Below are positions 52,291-64,000 of a stretch of DNA of 64,000 nucleotides, piece by piece. Position numbers and translations under genes: made by a program. Every line of letters starts with the position of its first letter. Positions within the stretch are counted from its first letter, which is position 1. The DNA comes from Endomychus coccineus (taxonomy: Eukaryota; Arthropoda; Insecta; Coleoptera; Endomychidae), in contig OY294069.1 of the NCBI GenBank assembly GCA_958510875.1, positions 1,922,001 to 1,986,000 on the forward strand, given 5' to 3'. Under the pieces are notes generated by a model. It was not told the origin of the DNA, made no database searches, and saw nothing but the letters and a program-made list of their open reading frames with translations.

Positions 52291-54243
52291 CTAGGATCGA
52301 AATGTTAAATTCTCACAATAGCAGTACAACTTTAAATGGAAATCAGTGATGCAAGAACTTTGTTTTCCATATAAATTTAACCTGCTCACAGTTCCAATAA
52401 TTTCATAATGATTTGTTGTTTGTTTCCTCACAGTAGCTTCAAACCTGCCACCTCCAGGCGTCGTCTGGAATGTGATTAGGAAATCTTCAATTCGATCAGG
52501 TTCTTCGTCGAAATTTATTGCCATCTTTTGTGCATTTATCACAGTATCTACCCTCAACCTCGCACATTGGGCATAACCTTCAAGCAACGTATTCATATAA
52601 TTAACTGTAAAATTTGCTAAGCTTACGATATTTGAATCAGTCACATTTACTTCTGCGTTTTCTTGACAAGTGCACCAATGCGATGAAATACCAGCATTTT
52701 CACAAGTCCGGAACTCGCTAATTTTAGTGAACAAACTCTGACCTCTCGTATCATTGGTCCTTCGAGCCAATTTTTGTTCGGTTAAGGAAAATGGGTTCAA
52801 TAAATCTTTCAATGTTTCGTGAAGATCGTATGGAGTAGTAAGTTGTTCTCTGTTTATTACTAAGTTATTGTAAGCGTATGAAAATTGTTTTTTGTACCAA
52901 TCAGGAAGCACCAGGAACAAAAATGGCAATCTTTCCTCTATCCGGCCTTGATATGTTTGTCTTATGGGTCCCCAACGTATTCCGTGATCACTCATAAAGA
53001 CTAAAGCAGTGTTTTCTAAAGCACCTTTCTCCTTCAGGTCTCGAAGAAAGTTAACGTAATGTTTATCGCCAATTTGTGGCCTATTTAGATCATCATGGGA
53101 CAAAGTGGCACCCCAGTAGAACGCGAAATATGGCACTTTAGCCGAATACATTGTACTGACGAAATTTGTTATATATTCCAGGAACATCACGTACACCAGT
53201 CTGCCCCCAACGCAGTCTATAACATTCATGAATTTGGAATTCCCGATAGCGCTTTCAACCATACGATTGAAGAAACCCCACATGTAATCGGTGGGTTGTA
53301 TCCTGAATCCCAATCTCACATAATTAAAAATACCCATCCAAGCGGAATCTTCGCCAAAAGATGTCATGTAACCTTTTCTCTTGAATTGTTTCCATATGAA
53401 AGGGCACTTGTCGAAATGTATTTCTTTATTGTAGCACGACGTCTCGATTAGTTCAGCTTCGCTTAAACCTGTTAAGACAGGTACGAGATTAGGATATGTA
53501 TTGTCTCCGACTTTATTGTACCCCAAGAATTCTACGGCGGATATATTCTTGAGATATTCGGCTGTTGTCGGCATTTGTCTGTGAAAATTCAGTCTCGACA
53601 TCGCATCTAAACCGACTACTAAAACGTTTAGTGGTGCTGGGGACAATATGGCAGTCTTCTTTCTATATTTTTTTAACGGTACAAAAGCGAAAAAGTCTTC
53701 ATAAATAGTAGAATTTCTATATGTACAAACAACATTAACAAATTCCTCCGAGACTCTAATGCTTGAGGAAAATAATTTACAAACTTCTGAAATTTCAAAT
53801 TTATTATCCGCCTCATGCTCTTCTGGTATTTTTCTAACAACTTCTTTATAACAACATTTTAATAATTCGATTTGTTCAATATGATAATTCGATAAAGATT
53901 TGTTTAATAAGAACAAAGACGTTCCATTTGATCCGACCAATGGCGGTATGGCATCATTACAAATTGGATTTTTTGCCTTCTCGATGAATTTCAATATTCT
54001 CTTGTCCGTTACGTTCAAGTGTGGTATCGAACATCCCATTGTTTTGATCAGAAATCCGATGTTTTTTTTCGGGTGTAACGTAGGCATAACAATCGAATAC
54101 GGTTCTCCGACTAAGGTGAACTGTATCTGGCTGATGCCGCCCAACAAATTCACCAGAAACCAAAATGCCCCACATATCACAAACGGTATCCAGAAACAAG
54201 AGAGCCATTTATTGTTTCCGGATTTCATCCATGCCTGTACCAT
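52291..54243 (-). CDS. DUF229 family protein (sulfatase/alkaline-phosphatase fold)
   Basis: A single 650-residue ORF starting at the ATG at 54243. An N-terminal signal-anchor (about residues 13-35, WLSCFWIPFVICGAFWFLV) suggests a type II membrane or secreted protein. The ectodomain has NVLVVGLDAMSRLNF (metal-binding Asp and candidate nucleophile Ser of the fold), NTYPNLVPVLTG, GEDSAWMGIFNYV and FMSDHGIRWG (DHG metal motif), with several NxS/T sites and conserved cysteines (ISSHWCTCQ). The family occurs in many copies in insects and nematodes and its substrate is unknown. A splice acceptor (CTTCAG) just upstream of the ATG suggests an untranslated 5' exon. AATAAA on the minus strand falls 2 bases after the stop. 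Confidence 0.9.
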   Translation of the reverse strand: MVQAWMKSGNNKWLSCFWIPFVICGAFWFLVNLLGGISQIQFTLVGEPYSIVMPTLHPKKNIGFLIKTMGCSIPHLNVTDKRILKFIEKAKNPICNDAIPPLVGSNGTSLFLLNKSLSNYHIEQIELLKCCYKEVVRKIPEEHEADNKFEISEVCKLFSSSIRVSEEFVNVVCTYRNSTIYEDFFAFVPLKKYRKKTAILSPAPLNVLVVGLDAMSRLNFHRQMPTTAEYLKNISAVEFLGYNKVGDNTYPNLVPVLTGLSEAELIETSCYNKEIHFDKCPFIWKQFKRKGYMTSFGEDSAWMGIFNYVRLGFRIQPTDYMWGFFNRMVESAIGNSKFMNVIDCVGGRLVYVMFLEYITNFVSTMYSAKVPYFAFYWGATLSHDDLNRPQIGDKHYVNFLRDLKEKGALENTALVFMSDHGIRWGPIRQTYQGRIEERLPFLFLVLPDWYKKQFSYAYNNLVINREQLTTPYDLHETLKDLLNPFSLTEQKLARRTNDTRGQSLFTKISEFRTCENAGISSHWCTCQENAEVNVTDSNIVSLANFTVNYMNTLLEGYAQCARLRVDTVINAQKMAINFDEEPDRIEDFLITFQTTPGGGRFEATVRKQTTNHYEIIGTVSRLNLYGKQSSCITDFHLKLYCYCENLTFRS

Positions 54244-54349
54244 TGTGGATCACCTGAAGCAGAACAAGCCGGTAAAAATGTTTTCTAGATCCCTTTGATC
54301 TACAGCATTAATGAGCATTTATGTTGAATTTGGTGATTGCTGATATAGT

Positions 54350-57015
54350 CCAGGCTGTGAACCGGAAAATACAAAAAAAACATGTAGGTTCGAATCGAAA
54401 AATTTTTGTTGCATTAGCTTCAGGAGGTTCTCAGGATCATTCATACACCTTAAAACCTCTTGGGAACCCCAACCCCACCCATTGGGGGCGAAAATGGCCC
54501 GAAATCTCCCTCAAATTTGCAACATGCCAAGTCTTGAATTGTATTTTCTACAAAAAAAGGTATTTTGGCATTTCGAGTGCACCTAGTAAGTTTTTTGAGT
54601 CGCTGAACACGAACCCGTAGCCAGATTTACTTGCAATTCATCGTAGGGGTGGTCAAATCGACAAAATTGGCCAATTTCGCACTCCTAATATGTTATTTTA
54701 CAATTTACGTGTTTTTGTCATTTTGAATGCATCAAGGAGGTTTTGTGGGCCGCTGAACACGAATCCGGTGACAGATTTACTTGCAATTCATTTTAGGGGT
54801 GGTAAAATTGAAGAAATTGGCCAATTTTGCACCCCTAATATGTCATTGTGCAATTTACGTGTTTTACGCATTTCGAATGCACCAAGGGGTTTTTTTGGGT
54901 CGCTGAATACGATTCCGAAACCAGATTTACTTAAAATTCATCGTTGGGCTGGTGAAATCGACAAAATTGGCCAATTTTGCACCCCTTATATGCTATTTTG
55001 CAATTTACGTGTTTTCGTCAATTCGAGTGCACCAAGGAGGTTTTTTGGGTCGCTGAACACGAATCCGAAGCCAGATTTACTTGCAATCCATCGTTGAGGT
55101 GGTAAAATTGACCAATTTTGCACCCTTAATATGTTATTTTGCAATTTACGTGTTTTTATCATTTCGAGTGCACCAAGGGGTTTTTTTAAGTCGCTGAATA
55201 CGATTCCAAAGCCAGATTTACTCGAATATCATCGTAGGAGTGGGAAATTTACAAAAATGGCTAATTTGACACGCTTCTAAATTTTTATTATTTTTTTGCA
55301 TTTTAAAATTGCTTCGAAGTTTTCTCCTTTTTTGATATTAAGAGGATAGGAATATTAGTAATTGTTTGAAAAAGAACATAAATATTTAATAACTACACTT
55401 TTTTTTATTCTTAACCTTATTTTTTTCATACAATTATTTACAATACTTAATATTCATCATCAGAATCATCATTTTCAAGAATTGGCTCGCCTCTATTATT
55501 ATTAACACGTTGATCTCCATCTTCATCTTCGCAGTTGGTAAAATCTATATTATCATATAATTGTGGATCATCATCTTCCTCATCATTGGCAGACGTGTCG
55601 GTGTCAACATCAACATTGGCACAAGTAGAACCTTTGCAATGTGTACAGTTCACTGTACATCGTACTCCATTCTTTCGGCAGCCGCATGATCTACCACATC
55701 CTTTTTTACATCCACACGAAATTATATTTAATATTTGTTCTGGTACCTCTGTCATTCGGACAGGACTGAGTTCACCCGCCTGTATTTTCCATCCCCAATT
55801 TGTGGGTTGCAGCTCTTCATTGGAATTCTGAAAATATCCCATCCAAGTCTGCACTTGAATGTAGACGACTTTTAGATGTTGTTTTATACCATCCACAGAA
55901 GGGGGCAGATTTGCAAGATTGACTGCATTCTTTTTATCAGATTTTAGTTGTGTTGTAGTTTTGGATATGAAGTAGCTGCTCCTAAAAATCTTCAATTGGT
56001 TGCTGACTGACAGATGTTCCTCTTTTTTGCTTTGTTTGTATTTATATAAATACAGTAAACAATTTATTCTAGCTTCCAAAATTTCATCTATTGTTGACTC
56101 TATTTTTGAATGCAGAGGCGAATTCGCGTAATTGTGCTCCTTCTGCGGTGTTCCGATTGAGCATATCAAAGAAGGTTTTTCCTTTTCGATGGAAAGCTGA
56201 GGTGGTGTCACATCGTGTGAATGCAAAATTGGCCAATTTTGTCGGTTTTACCACTTCAACGATGGATTGCAAGTGAATCTGGCTTCGGATTCGTGTTCAG
56301 CGACCCAGAAAACCTCCTTGGTGCACTCGAAATGACCAAAACACGTAAATTGCAAAATAACATATTAGGGGTGCAAAATTGGCCAATTTTGTCTATTTCA
56401 CCACCCCAACGATGAATTTTAAGTAAATCTGGCTCCGGAATCGTATTCAGCGACCCAAAAAGCCCCCTTGGTGCAATCGAAATGCCTAAAACACGTAAAT
56501 TGCAAAATAATATATTAGGGGTGCAAAATTGGCAAATTTTTTCGATTTTACCACCCCTGCAATTGATTGCAAGTAAATTTGTCACCGGATTCGTGTTCAG
56601 CGACCCAATAAACCTCCTTGATACATTCAAAATGCCAACAACAGGTAAATTGCAAAATAACATATTAGGAGTGCGAAATTGGCCAATTTTGTCGATTTGA
56701 CCACCCCTACGATCGATTGCAAGTAAATCCGGCTACGGATTCGTGTTCAGCGACCCAAAAAACCTACTAGGTGCATTCGAAATTCCAAAATACTTTTTTT
56801 TGTAGAAAATACAATCCAAGACTTGGCATGTTGCAAATTTGAGGGAGATTTCGGGCTATTTTCGCCCCCAATGGGTGGGGTTGGGGTTCCCAAGAGGTTT
56901 TAAGGCGTATGAATGATCCTGAGAACCTCTTGAAGCTAATGCAAAAGAAATTTTTCGATTCGAACTTACATGTTTTTTTTTTTTATTATAGCTAAAATCC
57001 CGGTTCACAGCCTGG
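54350..57015. mobile_element. Long terminal-inverted-repeat element with internal minisatellite and CXC ORF
   Basis: The ends CCAGGCTGTGAACCGG and the exact inverse start arms of about 0.85-0.9 kb. Each arm contains four to five repeats of about 156 bp (core GCACCAAGGAGGTTTTTTGG, GTCGCTGAACACGAATCCG). Between the arms (about 55300-56230) is a minus-strand coding fragment. No clear target duplication was found. Confidence 0.8.
55447..56272 (-). pseudogene. C-terminal fragment of a CXC/CDTTSA-type protein
   Basis: Frame 56272-56084 has RCDTTSAFHRKGKTFFDML, then a frameshift joins to frame 56226-55447. That frame has NLANLPPSVDGIKQH, YIQVQTWMG, a WGW motif, and a cysteine-rich block ISCGCKKGCGRSCGCRK followed by GVRCTVNCTHCKG, ending in an acidic tail. 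The order (CDTTSA, LPP...QH, W-G-W, CGCKK..CGCRK) is that of large uncharacterised proteins common in animal repeats; the cysteine block resembles tesmin-type CXC domains. Only the last part is present. Confidence 0.65.
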
Positions 57016-57289
57016 ATTAATACAACATAAAGGTGATTCATATGAGTTTTTGGTCATTTAAAGATTTTATTTCGGAATATCTTTGTACAGTTGATCTTTG
57101 TCTGAAACCTGTTGCAAAATGTTTTTCATGTCATTGGTCACCCAGTCTCACCATGGGAAATTGGCACAACAATTCTGTTATTAACAAATTGACCGTTTAT
57201 GAACAATTTAAATTAACAAATTTTCCAGATTCCAAAAAATATGTTATTTTGAGACAGAAATACCCACTCGGGGGTTTTTGGGGTCTCTA

Positions 57290-59150
57290 ATTACGATTCC
57301 GAAGTCAAAAATAACAGAATTATTCATCATCACCTGGAAATTGGCCAATTGGCACCGGAAGTTGATATGTAACATAATTTATAACTTTTTCTTGCAAAAA
57401 ATGGATTCAATTGGTTTTTCTGAGCTAGCAATCACTATAAAACGAATCCAAAGATGACAAAGTCATTCATAATCGCCAGGAAGTTGGTCAACTGGAATGG
57501 GAAGTTGATGGAATTGACCATAATTTAGACCATTTTCTTGCAAAAAATAAACTAAATGGTTTTTTTGAGCTATCAATCACTATAAAACGAATCCAAAGAT
57601 GACAAAGTCATTCATAATCGTCAGGAAGTTGGTCAACTGGAATGGGAAGTTGATGGAATTGACCATAATTTAGACCATTTTCTTGCAAAAAATAAACTAA
57701 ATTGGTTTTTTTGAGCTATCAATCACTATAAAACGAATCCAAAGATGATAAAGTCATTCATAATCGCCAGGAAGTTGGTCAACTGGAATGGGAAGTTGAT
57801 GGAATTGACCATAATTTAGACCATTTTCTTGCAAAAAATAAACTAAATTGGTTTTTTTGAGCTATCAATCACTATAAAACGAGTCCAAAGATGATAAAGT
57901 CATTCATAATCGCCAGGAAGTTGGTCAACTGGAATGGGAAGTTGATGGAATTGACCATAATTTAGACCATTTTCTTGCAAAAAATAAACTAAATTGGTTT
58001 ATTTGAGCTATCAATTACTATACCAAATTCAAAGATAACGAGATCATTCATAATCGCCCGGAAATTGGCCAATTAAAACTAGAAATTGATGGAATTTACC
58101 AAAAATTTAGATCTTTTTCTTGCAAATAATGGATTCAATTGGTTTTTTTTTTGAGCTAACAATCTATAACAGTCCGAAAATTGACCAATTAGAACCGGAA
58201 GTTGATGAAGTGCATAAGATTTGATGCTGTTTCATATTCTTATGCCTAAGACATATCAAAAAAATCAGTAAAATTTCATTTTCACCTATCGCCTCGATGC
58301 TCCGATCATCTTCTTGATCGTTATCTAAACAGACTTCATCTTCTGTTCGTTTTACGTTTTTGTTAATATAACTTCAGGATTATAGGATTAATCCAAATCT
58401 TTATTCACTTGAGCACATATAATCAGAACTTGATAAAATCGTATCTCAGACGCGTTTTCTTTTTATTATATAAAATAATAGCACAGTAAGTCAGTAACTG
58501 AGCCGGTATTGAAACAACTACCGATAAAGTAGAAACGATTTATAATGGAATGCGCGCTTGAATTGAAAATATTCAAAATATAAAGAATCTATTCAGAAGA
58601 TGAAGACATGACGTTGATATTATTGAGCTTTCAGAGTTACGATCTATGTGAAAAAGTACAAAATTAAATTGCTAGTAACGAAATTGGTGAATAAAAAATT
58701 ACTATAAACGTTAATGATCATTTACCATTTAATTTTCTTATATTCATAGGTTTTGCACAACAGACTTTTTGAAAGAAATTTATTTCTTAGAATTGAAGAA
58801 GTAGGCTTGAAGTTTTTTTTGTCTCTCTATAAAATTTTAAGGATACAAAAACCAAACAAATCTATAATGAATGACGACACAAGGGAACCAGTCTGAACAA
58901 TATTTTATTCCATCAACTTCCGGTTCCAGTTGGTCAATTTTCGGAGTGTTATAGATTGATATTTTATCTTTAATTTAGTATACTGATTTCTAGTTCAGAA
59001 AACCAATTGAGTCCATTTTTTGCAAGAAAAAGTTCTAAATGTTGGTAAGTTCCATCAATTTCCGGTTCTAATTGACCAATTTCCGGGCGATTATGAATGA
59101 TCTCGTTATCTTTGAATTTGGTAGGTATAGTGATGATAGCTCAAAAAACC
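57290..59150. repeat. 146-bp minisatellite with inverted terminal copies
   Basis: Units containing ACTATAAAACGAATCCAAAG and GGAAGTTGGTCAACTGG recur every 145-146 bp from about 57430 to 58010, with more diverged units out to 58220. After about 680 bp of unrelated AT-rich DNA, two units appear inverted (58905-59150). The whole looks like a foldback element built from minisatellite arms. Confidence 0.8.
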
Positions 59151-59259
59151 AATTACGTTTGTTGCCATTTAAAATGAGAAAATTGGTATATTTTTAAATA
59201 GTTCAGCGCGTGAAAATAATTATATGGTTTTATGTTTGATAAAATACCACTTTTTATAG

Positions 59260-59935
59260 TGCAGTCCAATGGGTATTGGATCCGTAAATCCTTGGGAAAT
59301 GGATCGATTTTGTTGGGACATATAGTATTCTTCGGAATGTCATCAGAAAAAAGTTGGCCATAAAATAAAGTTGCGCAAATTGTTTATTTTGTTTATAAAC
59401 AATAAATAAACAATTTTGGCCGCCTGAGTATGATTTTATTGCTATTATGGTCTTTAAATGCATTCTCATGGAAACTTTCAAAAGCGAATTAGAAAAAAAT
59501 AATAAAAATGTTGATGTTTTAGTATGATGACAAAGTATCAATAAATGTATGTAAAATTAAACATATTAATTTTTTTAAGGACGTATGGGAGAGTTGTTAT
59601 GTAAGGGAAAACAATTATTTATTTAGTGGCATGCGATTTTTTTAATTTAAGACTTAATACATTTCATCAATTTTCTCAAAAAAATCAAGTTCTGAGTGTG
59701 CATATTATATAAAAATGAATAAAATTGTCACAGTTCTTTTTTCTTTACTTGTTAATAAGCAATTCAAAAATTTATGTATGTTAAAGACCATAATAGCAAT
59801 GAAATCGTACTCCAGGAGGCCAAAATTATCCGAAGACAACTATAAACTCGATATTTTTATTAGCAAATTTGTGGGTATACAATACCAAAATTATCCGAAA
59901 CGACCCTAAAGTCGGAGTTTTGGTCGAATTCATCT
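59260..59935. repeat. Inverted-repeat-like dispersed element
   Basis: TAAATCCTTGGGAAATGGAT and a TTGCTATTATGGTCTTTAAA-type block at the left recur in part inverted at 59780-59935. Matching blocks lie at 28264-28740. No ORF with homology was found. Confidence 0.6.
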
Positions 59936-62407
59936 TCGGCTTAAAAATAATCAGGCCGTTATATTTATTAAGAGGAAAGCGGAGCATTATGTGCCGAGGA
60001 AAAGTATAACTTCCTCTATTTTCTTAATTTCAAGCTATATTTGAATCAATTATTAAAGTATGAAAAACATCAAATACAATATAGAAATATCAATCCCAAA
60101 AACTAGATTATTAGCATTCCTGTTCTTGACAAATGATTTAAAGTCTTGAGAAATAGATATACTGTGTATCTTATTGACACTTATTGAAATCAAACAATTG
60201 AGAAATAGTACTTATACAGTATTTTTAGCAGATAACGGTGATTGCTTCTTTATTTATAGCATTAAATAAATATTGAAAAATACGTATTGTTTTAATTTAT
60301 TGACAATTCCATCATTGCATTGCAAATTTGATAAACGACGCAGTGAATTAGCGGAAGTCTCCCTTTTGAAAAGAACATAGATGTTCTACGAATTCAGAAA
60401 CGTTTTATTTATGTTTATTTCGAAAAATTTTTGATATAGGTACTGCTGAATATAACAAACTATCCTTAAAAAACTCCAGAATACTGCCAACAACAATTGA
60501 TGAATATTTTTAAACTAAAATTGGACAGATAAAATGCATACATTCAGATTAAATAGAATTTCAGGGTAGTCATTGATATGAAAAAAATATAACAATAAAA
60601 TAGTGATAATATCTTTACCTAACTCATAACTCATGGAAACTATCTCAAAAGAGAAATCCGAGATAGGTACCAACATCTTTAAAAGCTATGTATTTTGGAA
60701 GACGCTGATTTACACATTCAAGTTTGCTCACGTATATTTTATAATGAGGCTTCCATACAACTGACGTATAATATTCCATCTTCGAACGAACTATTGCATT
60801 CAACATTATTATAGGTTCACTATTAGTAAATTGGCGACAAGTGCGTAGCATTCTGTATAGGAACTGGAAGTAATTGTTTCAATATAAGGTATGTTATGTT
60901 GGAGCTTTATAAACAATAAAACTATTAGTGCTTTCCTTTAGTTTATTATTTTATTAATACAAACCGAAACAACGTAAATCGATCATGCCAAACGCGCCCG
61001 CTCCCCATTACATAGTTCATGATTCGCGCATGTTTACGCCATAGAGACCTTCATGCTTTAAAGCTGCCCACATCACCCAAAGGGACACGTACACTACAAG
61101 ATTTGAATTACAGTCAGAAAGAGAACATGAAAATAAAATGAGATAGACTGATTTAAATGCCAGTGATTTGAAGCAGGTATTCTGGAATAAAGATGTTAGT
61201 TCCTTGCTTGGATACACTAAGTGTGGAAAATAAAACCGAACAGACATGTTAAAGATCTAACTGATATAGTTTGTTATAAACTAACACTTGCCGTTTCTTA
61301 TTCGGAATCCTGCGTTGCCGTTCAGGGTAGCATGAATAATAAATAACATTGTCGTTTATAGTGTTAATTGGTTAATTGTTTGTTAAGTCAGGAGATCTTT
61401 TAGAAATATGAGTGACACATAATGTTTTTATAAATGTTGCTTAAACAATTTCTATTCCTATAAAAGAAATAACATTGACTACTTTTTCGCAAATAACGCA
61501 AAGTTATTATCTAAAGCTGTTAGGTAATAACTATTATGTATATTATAATTTCATCCCAATAGTTGCCTACGCTATGATACTTTCAATAGTATTTCAACTT
61601 TTTAGTAGTATATAAACTCAAATAAAATAACTTTTAGAATGCATCAAATGCAACCTGTGACCTATGATTGGTTTTTTAAAGACAACTTGTGTTCTGCACT
61701 CCTCTAATTTAAAATACCGTTTTTCTCAGCAACATAAATAGTAAAGTCAAAATATTAGACATAAGTTTTAATATGACTTTTTTCCCAAGAAAATATAAAT
61801 AGTACTGCTATATCGTAAGAAATTGTTTTGACTTACCCTCAACTGAGTTTCAATTGAACTAACGGTTACAACAATATAACGCATCAGATATAATCTTTAA
61901 TTTTGATATAAGCAGAGCCCCATTTTCGGGATATAATCGATCGATACCATACTTACAGATAATCCAGATAATGTAAAATACAATACACTAAACCAGATAA
62001 GGTTCTGAAGTGTGTTATGTTATAACATAAAAGACAATATAGTGTACGGATCAAAATTGGCATTTCGTAACTATCTGGCGTATGGCACAAATCATTGCGA
62101 GCTCTTTTACGAATATTTAAAAAAAGTTTCTCCTTTGTTCGGCTCGGCGTTCTCCACATATATCGCCATTTGCATAATTTGAATGGTAAGAAATTATGAT
62201 CTAGCATCATAAAATATATGTAAGAATGTTCATACGCCAGAAATGTCCAAACAAGATTTTTTTTTATGGAAATTACATAAGTGAAAAGTGCGGCCAATGG
62301 TATAACCAGTTTAAAATAATAAAATTTGCTAGGTTATGCATCCCAAATGAAAAAAGACAAATGCCAGCAAGGTAGCGCCGGTCAGTTTTATGTAATTCTT
62401 TAAAATG
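59936..62407. other. Intergenic AT-rich region with a LINE scrap
   Basis: Apart from the LINE fragment at 60645-60851 nothing is recognised. Short ORFs such as 61953-62297 on the minus strand show no motif. Confidence 0.5.
60645..60851 (-). pseudogene. Non-LTR retrotransposon RT C-terminal fragment
   Basis: LNAIVRSKMEYYTSVVWKPH and KLECVNQRLPKYIAFKD match the region after the RT domain of Jockey/RTE-like LINEs (LVRS+LEY.S.VW.P ... +E.VQ.RF.+..). It is about 69 codons without the catalytic core. Confidence 0.7.
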
Positions 62408-63710
62408 CAGTGGCGGCTCGTGAGTTATGAAAGAGGGTGAGCACAAGAAAAAAATTACCTATTTTTTGTACATAAAATTCATTCTCTTATTTTTCATGCT
62501 GGAAAAAACGCCTATGGCTTTGTTGTCAAAATCCGGGATATACTGGACGAACTTCTTTTCTATTGATAGGACCGCTAATACGTTCAGTCGATTTTCTGAC
62601 ATTGTGTTTCTCAGAAAACTTTTTATACGTTTAAGGGTAGGAAAACATCGTTCACATTCTGCTGTCGACATGGCGGGCGTTGTACAAATAATATCCAACA
62701 GTTTGTATGTTTCCGTCGAAACCTTTTTTAGGTTGTTGTCTGTTATGAACACTAAAAGTAGCAAAATACGTCACACATGTCATCGCGCTCATAAATTGCT
62801 GAAAGTTCACTTTTTAATTGTACACTGTCCAACATAGGAATAATAGCAACCATTTGCTGATGATTAGAGGTGTCTGTACTTTCCTCGGCCTCCAAAGCAA
62901 TGGAATTCGTAGATTTCATTTCTTTTAATATTTCCTGCTTGTAAATTTGCAACATTGCATCTAGCAATTCGTTCTGAATAGTTTTTGAGACGCTTTTAAA
63001 CACTTGTGAACCCGAAACATTCATATGTATTGCAAGCATAGCGTCTAATTCACCTGCAAAGTTGATTGAGTTGAAGTGAAAAACTGAATTTTCGTGTTTC
63101 ATTGCCCTCTCTAAAGTGCGTTTTACATCATTGATGTAAATTGTTTATTCCACGCGCTAACCTCTTTCTTAAAAATTAAGCACATAAATCAAAAGAGATT
63201 ATTTGTTACTGGACGTCCGTACATCCACTTGTATTTTTCATAGATATTCTTGTTGAATACTTGTTGTTCTGGTTTTACTTGTGATAGTGTGGTTTATTTG
63301 AAGATCAGGAATAGACCTTCCTTTCTTTTCAATTAAAATTTTTTCTTCAAATGATAGTGGGTTTTTTAAAAGATTTTGCACACAATTAACTTTCATCATT
63401 GATAATAGACGAAATAGACGTCACTTTAGACTTCACGTTTCCGAATTGAATTCACACACTGTACACTATGAAGGCAAGTCGTTTAATGGAGCTACGCTGC
63501 TTTGTGGCCCACCAACGGTACAAGTGCGTATGGCGAAGATAACCGTAGTCAGCCGAATCATACGTGCACTTCAGAATGTTCCCCGGAACATAGTTTCGAG
63601 CGTTAGCATTGCATGACCCTGACGTGCGGAATAAAATATAAAAATAATGCACTGAATTACATGCAAATTCTTTCTGTGTTCCTTGTGCCGTTTAGTACAG
63701 GCCGCCACTG
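62408..63710 (-). mobile_element. Decayed hAT element (same end type as 13632-15574)
   Basis: The left end is CAGTGGCGGCTCGTGAG and the right end is GGCCGCCACTG. It carries minus-strand transposase scraps. No clean 8-bp duplication is visible at the flanks, so the exact ends are uncertain. Confidence 0.75.
62459..63102 (-). pseudogene. hAT transposase remnants
   Basis: The frame 63102-62752 holds a central region (SNHQQMVAIIPMLDSVQLKS). The frame 62764-62459 holds the dimerisation signature MSTAECERCFPTLKRIKSFL then RNTMSENRL. It is related to, but clearly diverged from, the copy at 13908-14775. Confidence 0.75.
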
Positions 63711-64000
63711 CAGTAAAGTGTCAGCAAAATTTTCAAGACAATTTGAAATTCTGAAAAAAAATATTTAAAGGGGAAAAATGCGTTATGCTTAATTGCCAAA
63801 AAATTGGAACCGTAAAAAAAAGTTGATACGGACATATACCACATTGAAGTACAAAAAATAACCTTCAATTTGAGGCCAAGTAGAGTACTCTCCGTCTTTT
63901 TTGACAAAAGGGGGAGCTATCTTAAAATTTGAACCTAATTGGCCAAAGATTTTAAGCAAAACTATTCAATATTTTTCGCCCATATTTGGACCACTTATTG
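63711..64000. other. AT-rich window end
   Basis: Nothing recognisable. Confidence 0.4.

Noticed and set aside
53095..53451. Plus-strand ORFs opposite the DUF229 gene (also 53900-54298)
   Set aside because: Antisense shadows of a well-supported coding frame.
61953..62297. 114-residue minus-strand ORF
   Set aside because: No motif, low-complexity composition, and no splice or start context; probably chance.

Overview
The window is animal nuclear DNA, most likely from an insect and plausibly a beetle (inference). Host genes are split by short-exon GT-AG introns, AT-rich intergenic DNA is packed with DNA transposons and Penelope-like elements, and one gene is a ZAD-type C2H2 zinc-finger protein, a class typical of arthropods. 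No bacterial features, CRISPR array, rRNA or tRNA gene was recognised.

Host genes in order: the last exon of a GRIP-domain golgin (+, 2-292); type II phosphatidylinositol 4-kinase in seven exons (+, 1892-18934); a 79-residue single-pass membrane protein (-, 19128-19367); DNAJB11/ERdj3 (-, 21892-23231) head-to-head with TMCO1 (+, 23764-24475); a seven-finger ZAD zinc-finger protein (+, 25454-26824); ADP-forming succinyl-CoA ligase beta, SUCLA2 (-, 29285-36472), head-to-head with the Arp2/3 subunit ARPC5 (+, 37799-38441); carnitine O-acetyltransferase CRAT (-, 40909-50956); and a DUF229 sulfatase-fold protein (-, 52291-54243). Exons were joined by reading splice sites and checking phase. The assembled proteins come out at family length (for example CRAT 626, DNAJB11 357, SUCLA2 450 and ARPC5 149 residues). 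The genes share no single pathway: there are ER, mitochondrial, Golgi/endosomal lipid and actin functions. The DNAJB11-TMCO1 pair does join two ER genes across about 530 bp that contains an ER-stress-element-like site.

The rest is mobile and repetitive DNA. The PI4K2 introns hold a nested stack: a foldback element; a hAT element (4269-10369) invaded by a terminal-inverted-repeat element with a 16-copy 105-bp satellite and an endonuclease ORF; and that ORF interrupted by a Penelope-like element carrying a hammerhead-ribozyme-like motif. Further along are a second hAT with a perfect 8-bp target duplication and a 2-kb foldback family present twice. The SUCLA2 intron contains a roughly 4-kb array of about 60-bp units with a 1732-bp higher-order duplication. 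From 54.2 kb to the end there is no recognisable host gene, only foldback elements, minisatellites, a LINE scrap and a decayed hAT.

The observations I rate highest are: ultra-short (19-38 bp) palindromic insertions with 8-bp target duplications; the hammerhead-like motif in the Penelope element; a U12-type AT-AC intron in ARPC5; and the hairpin-forming 105-bp satellite that shares sequence with the terminal repeat of its host element.
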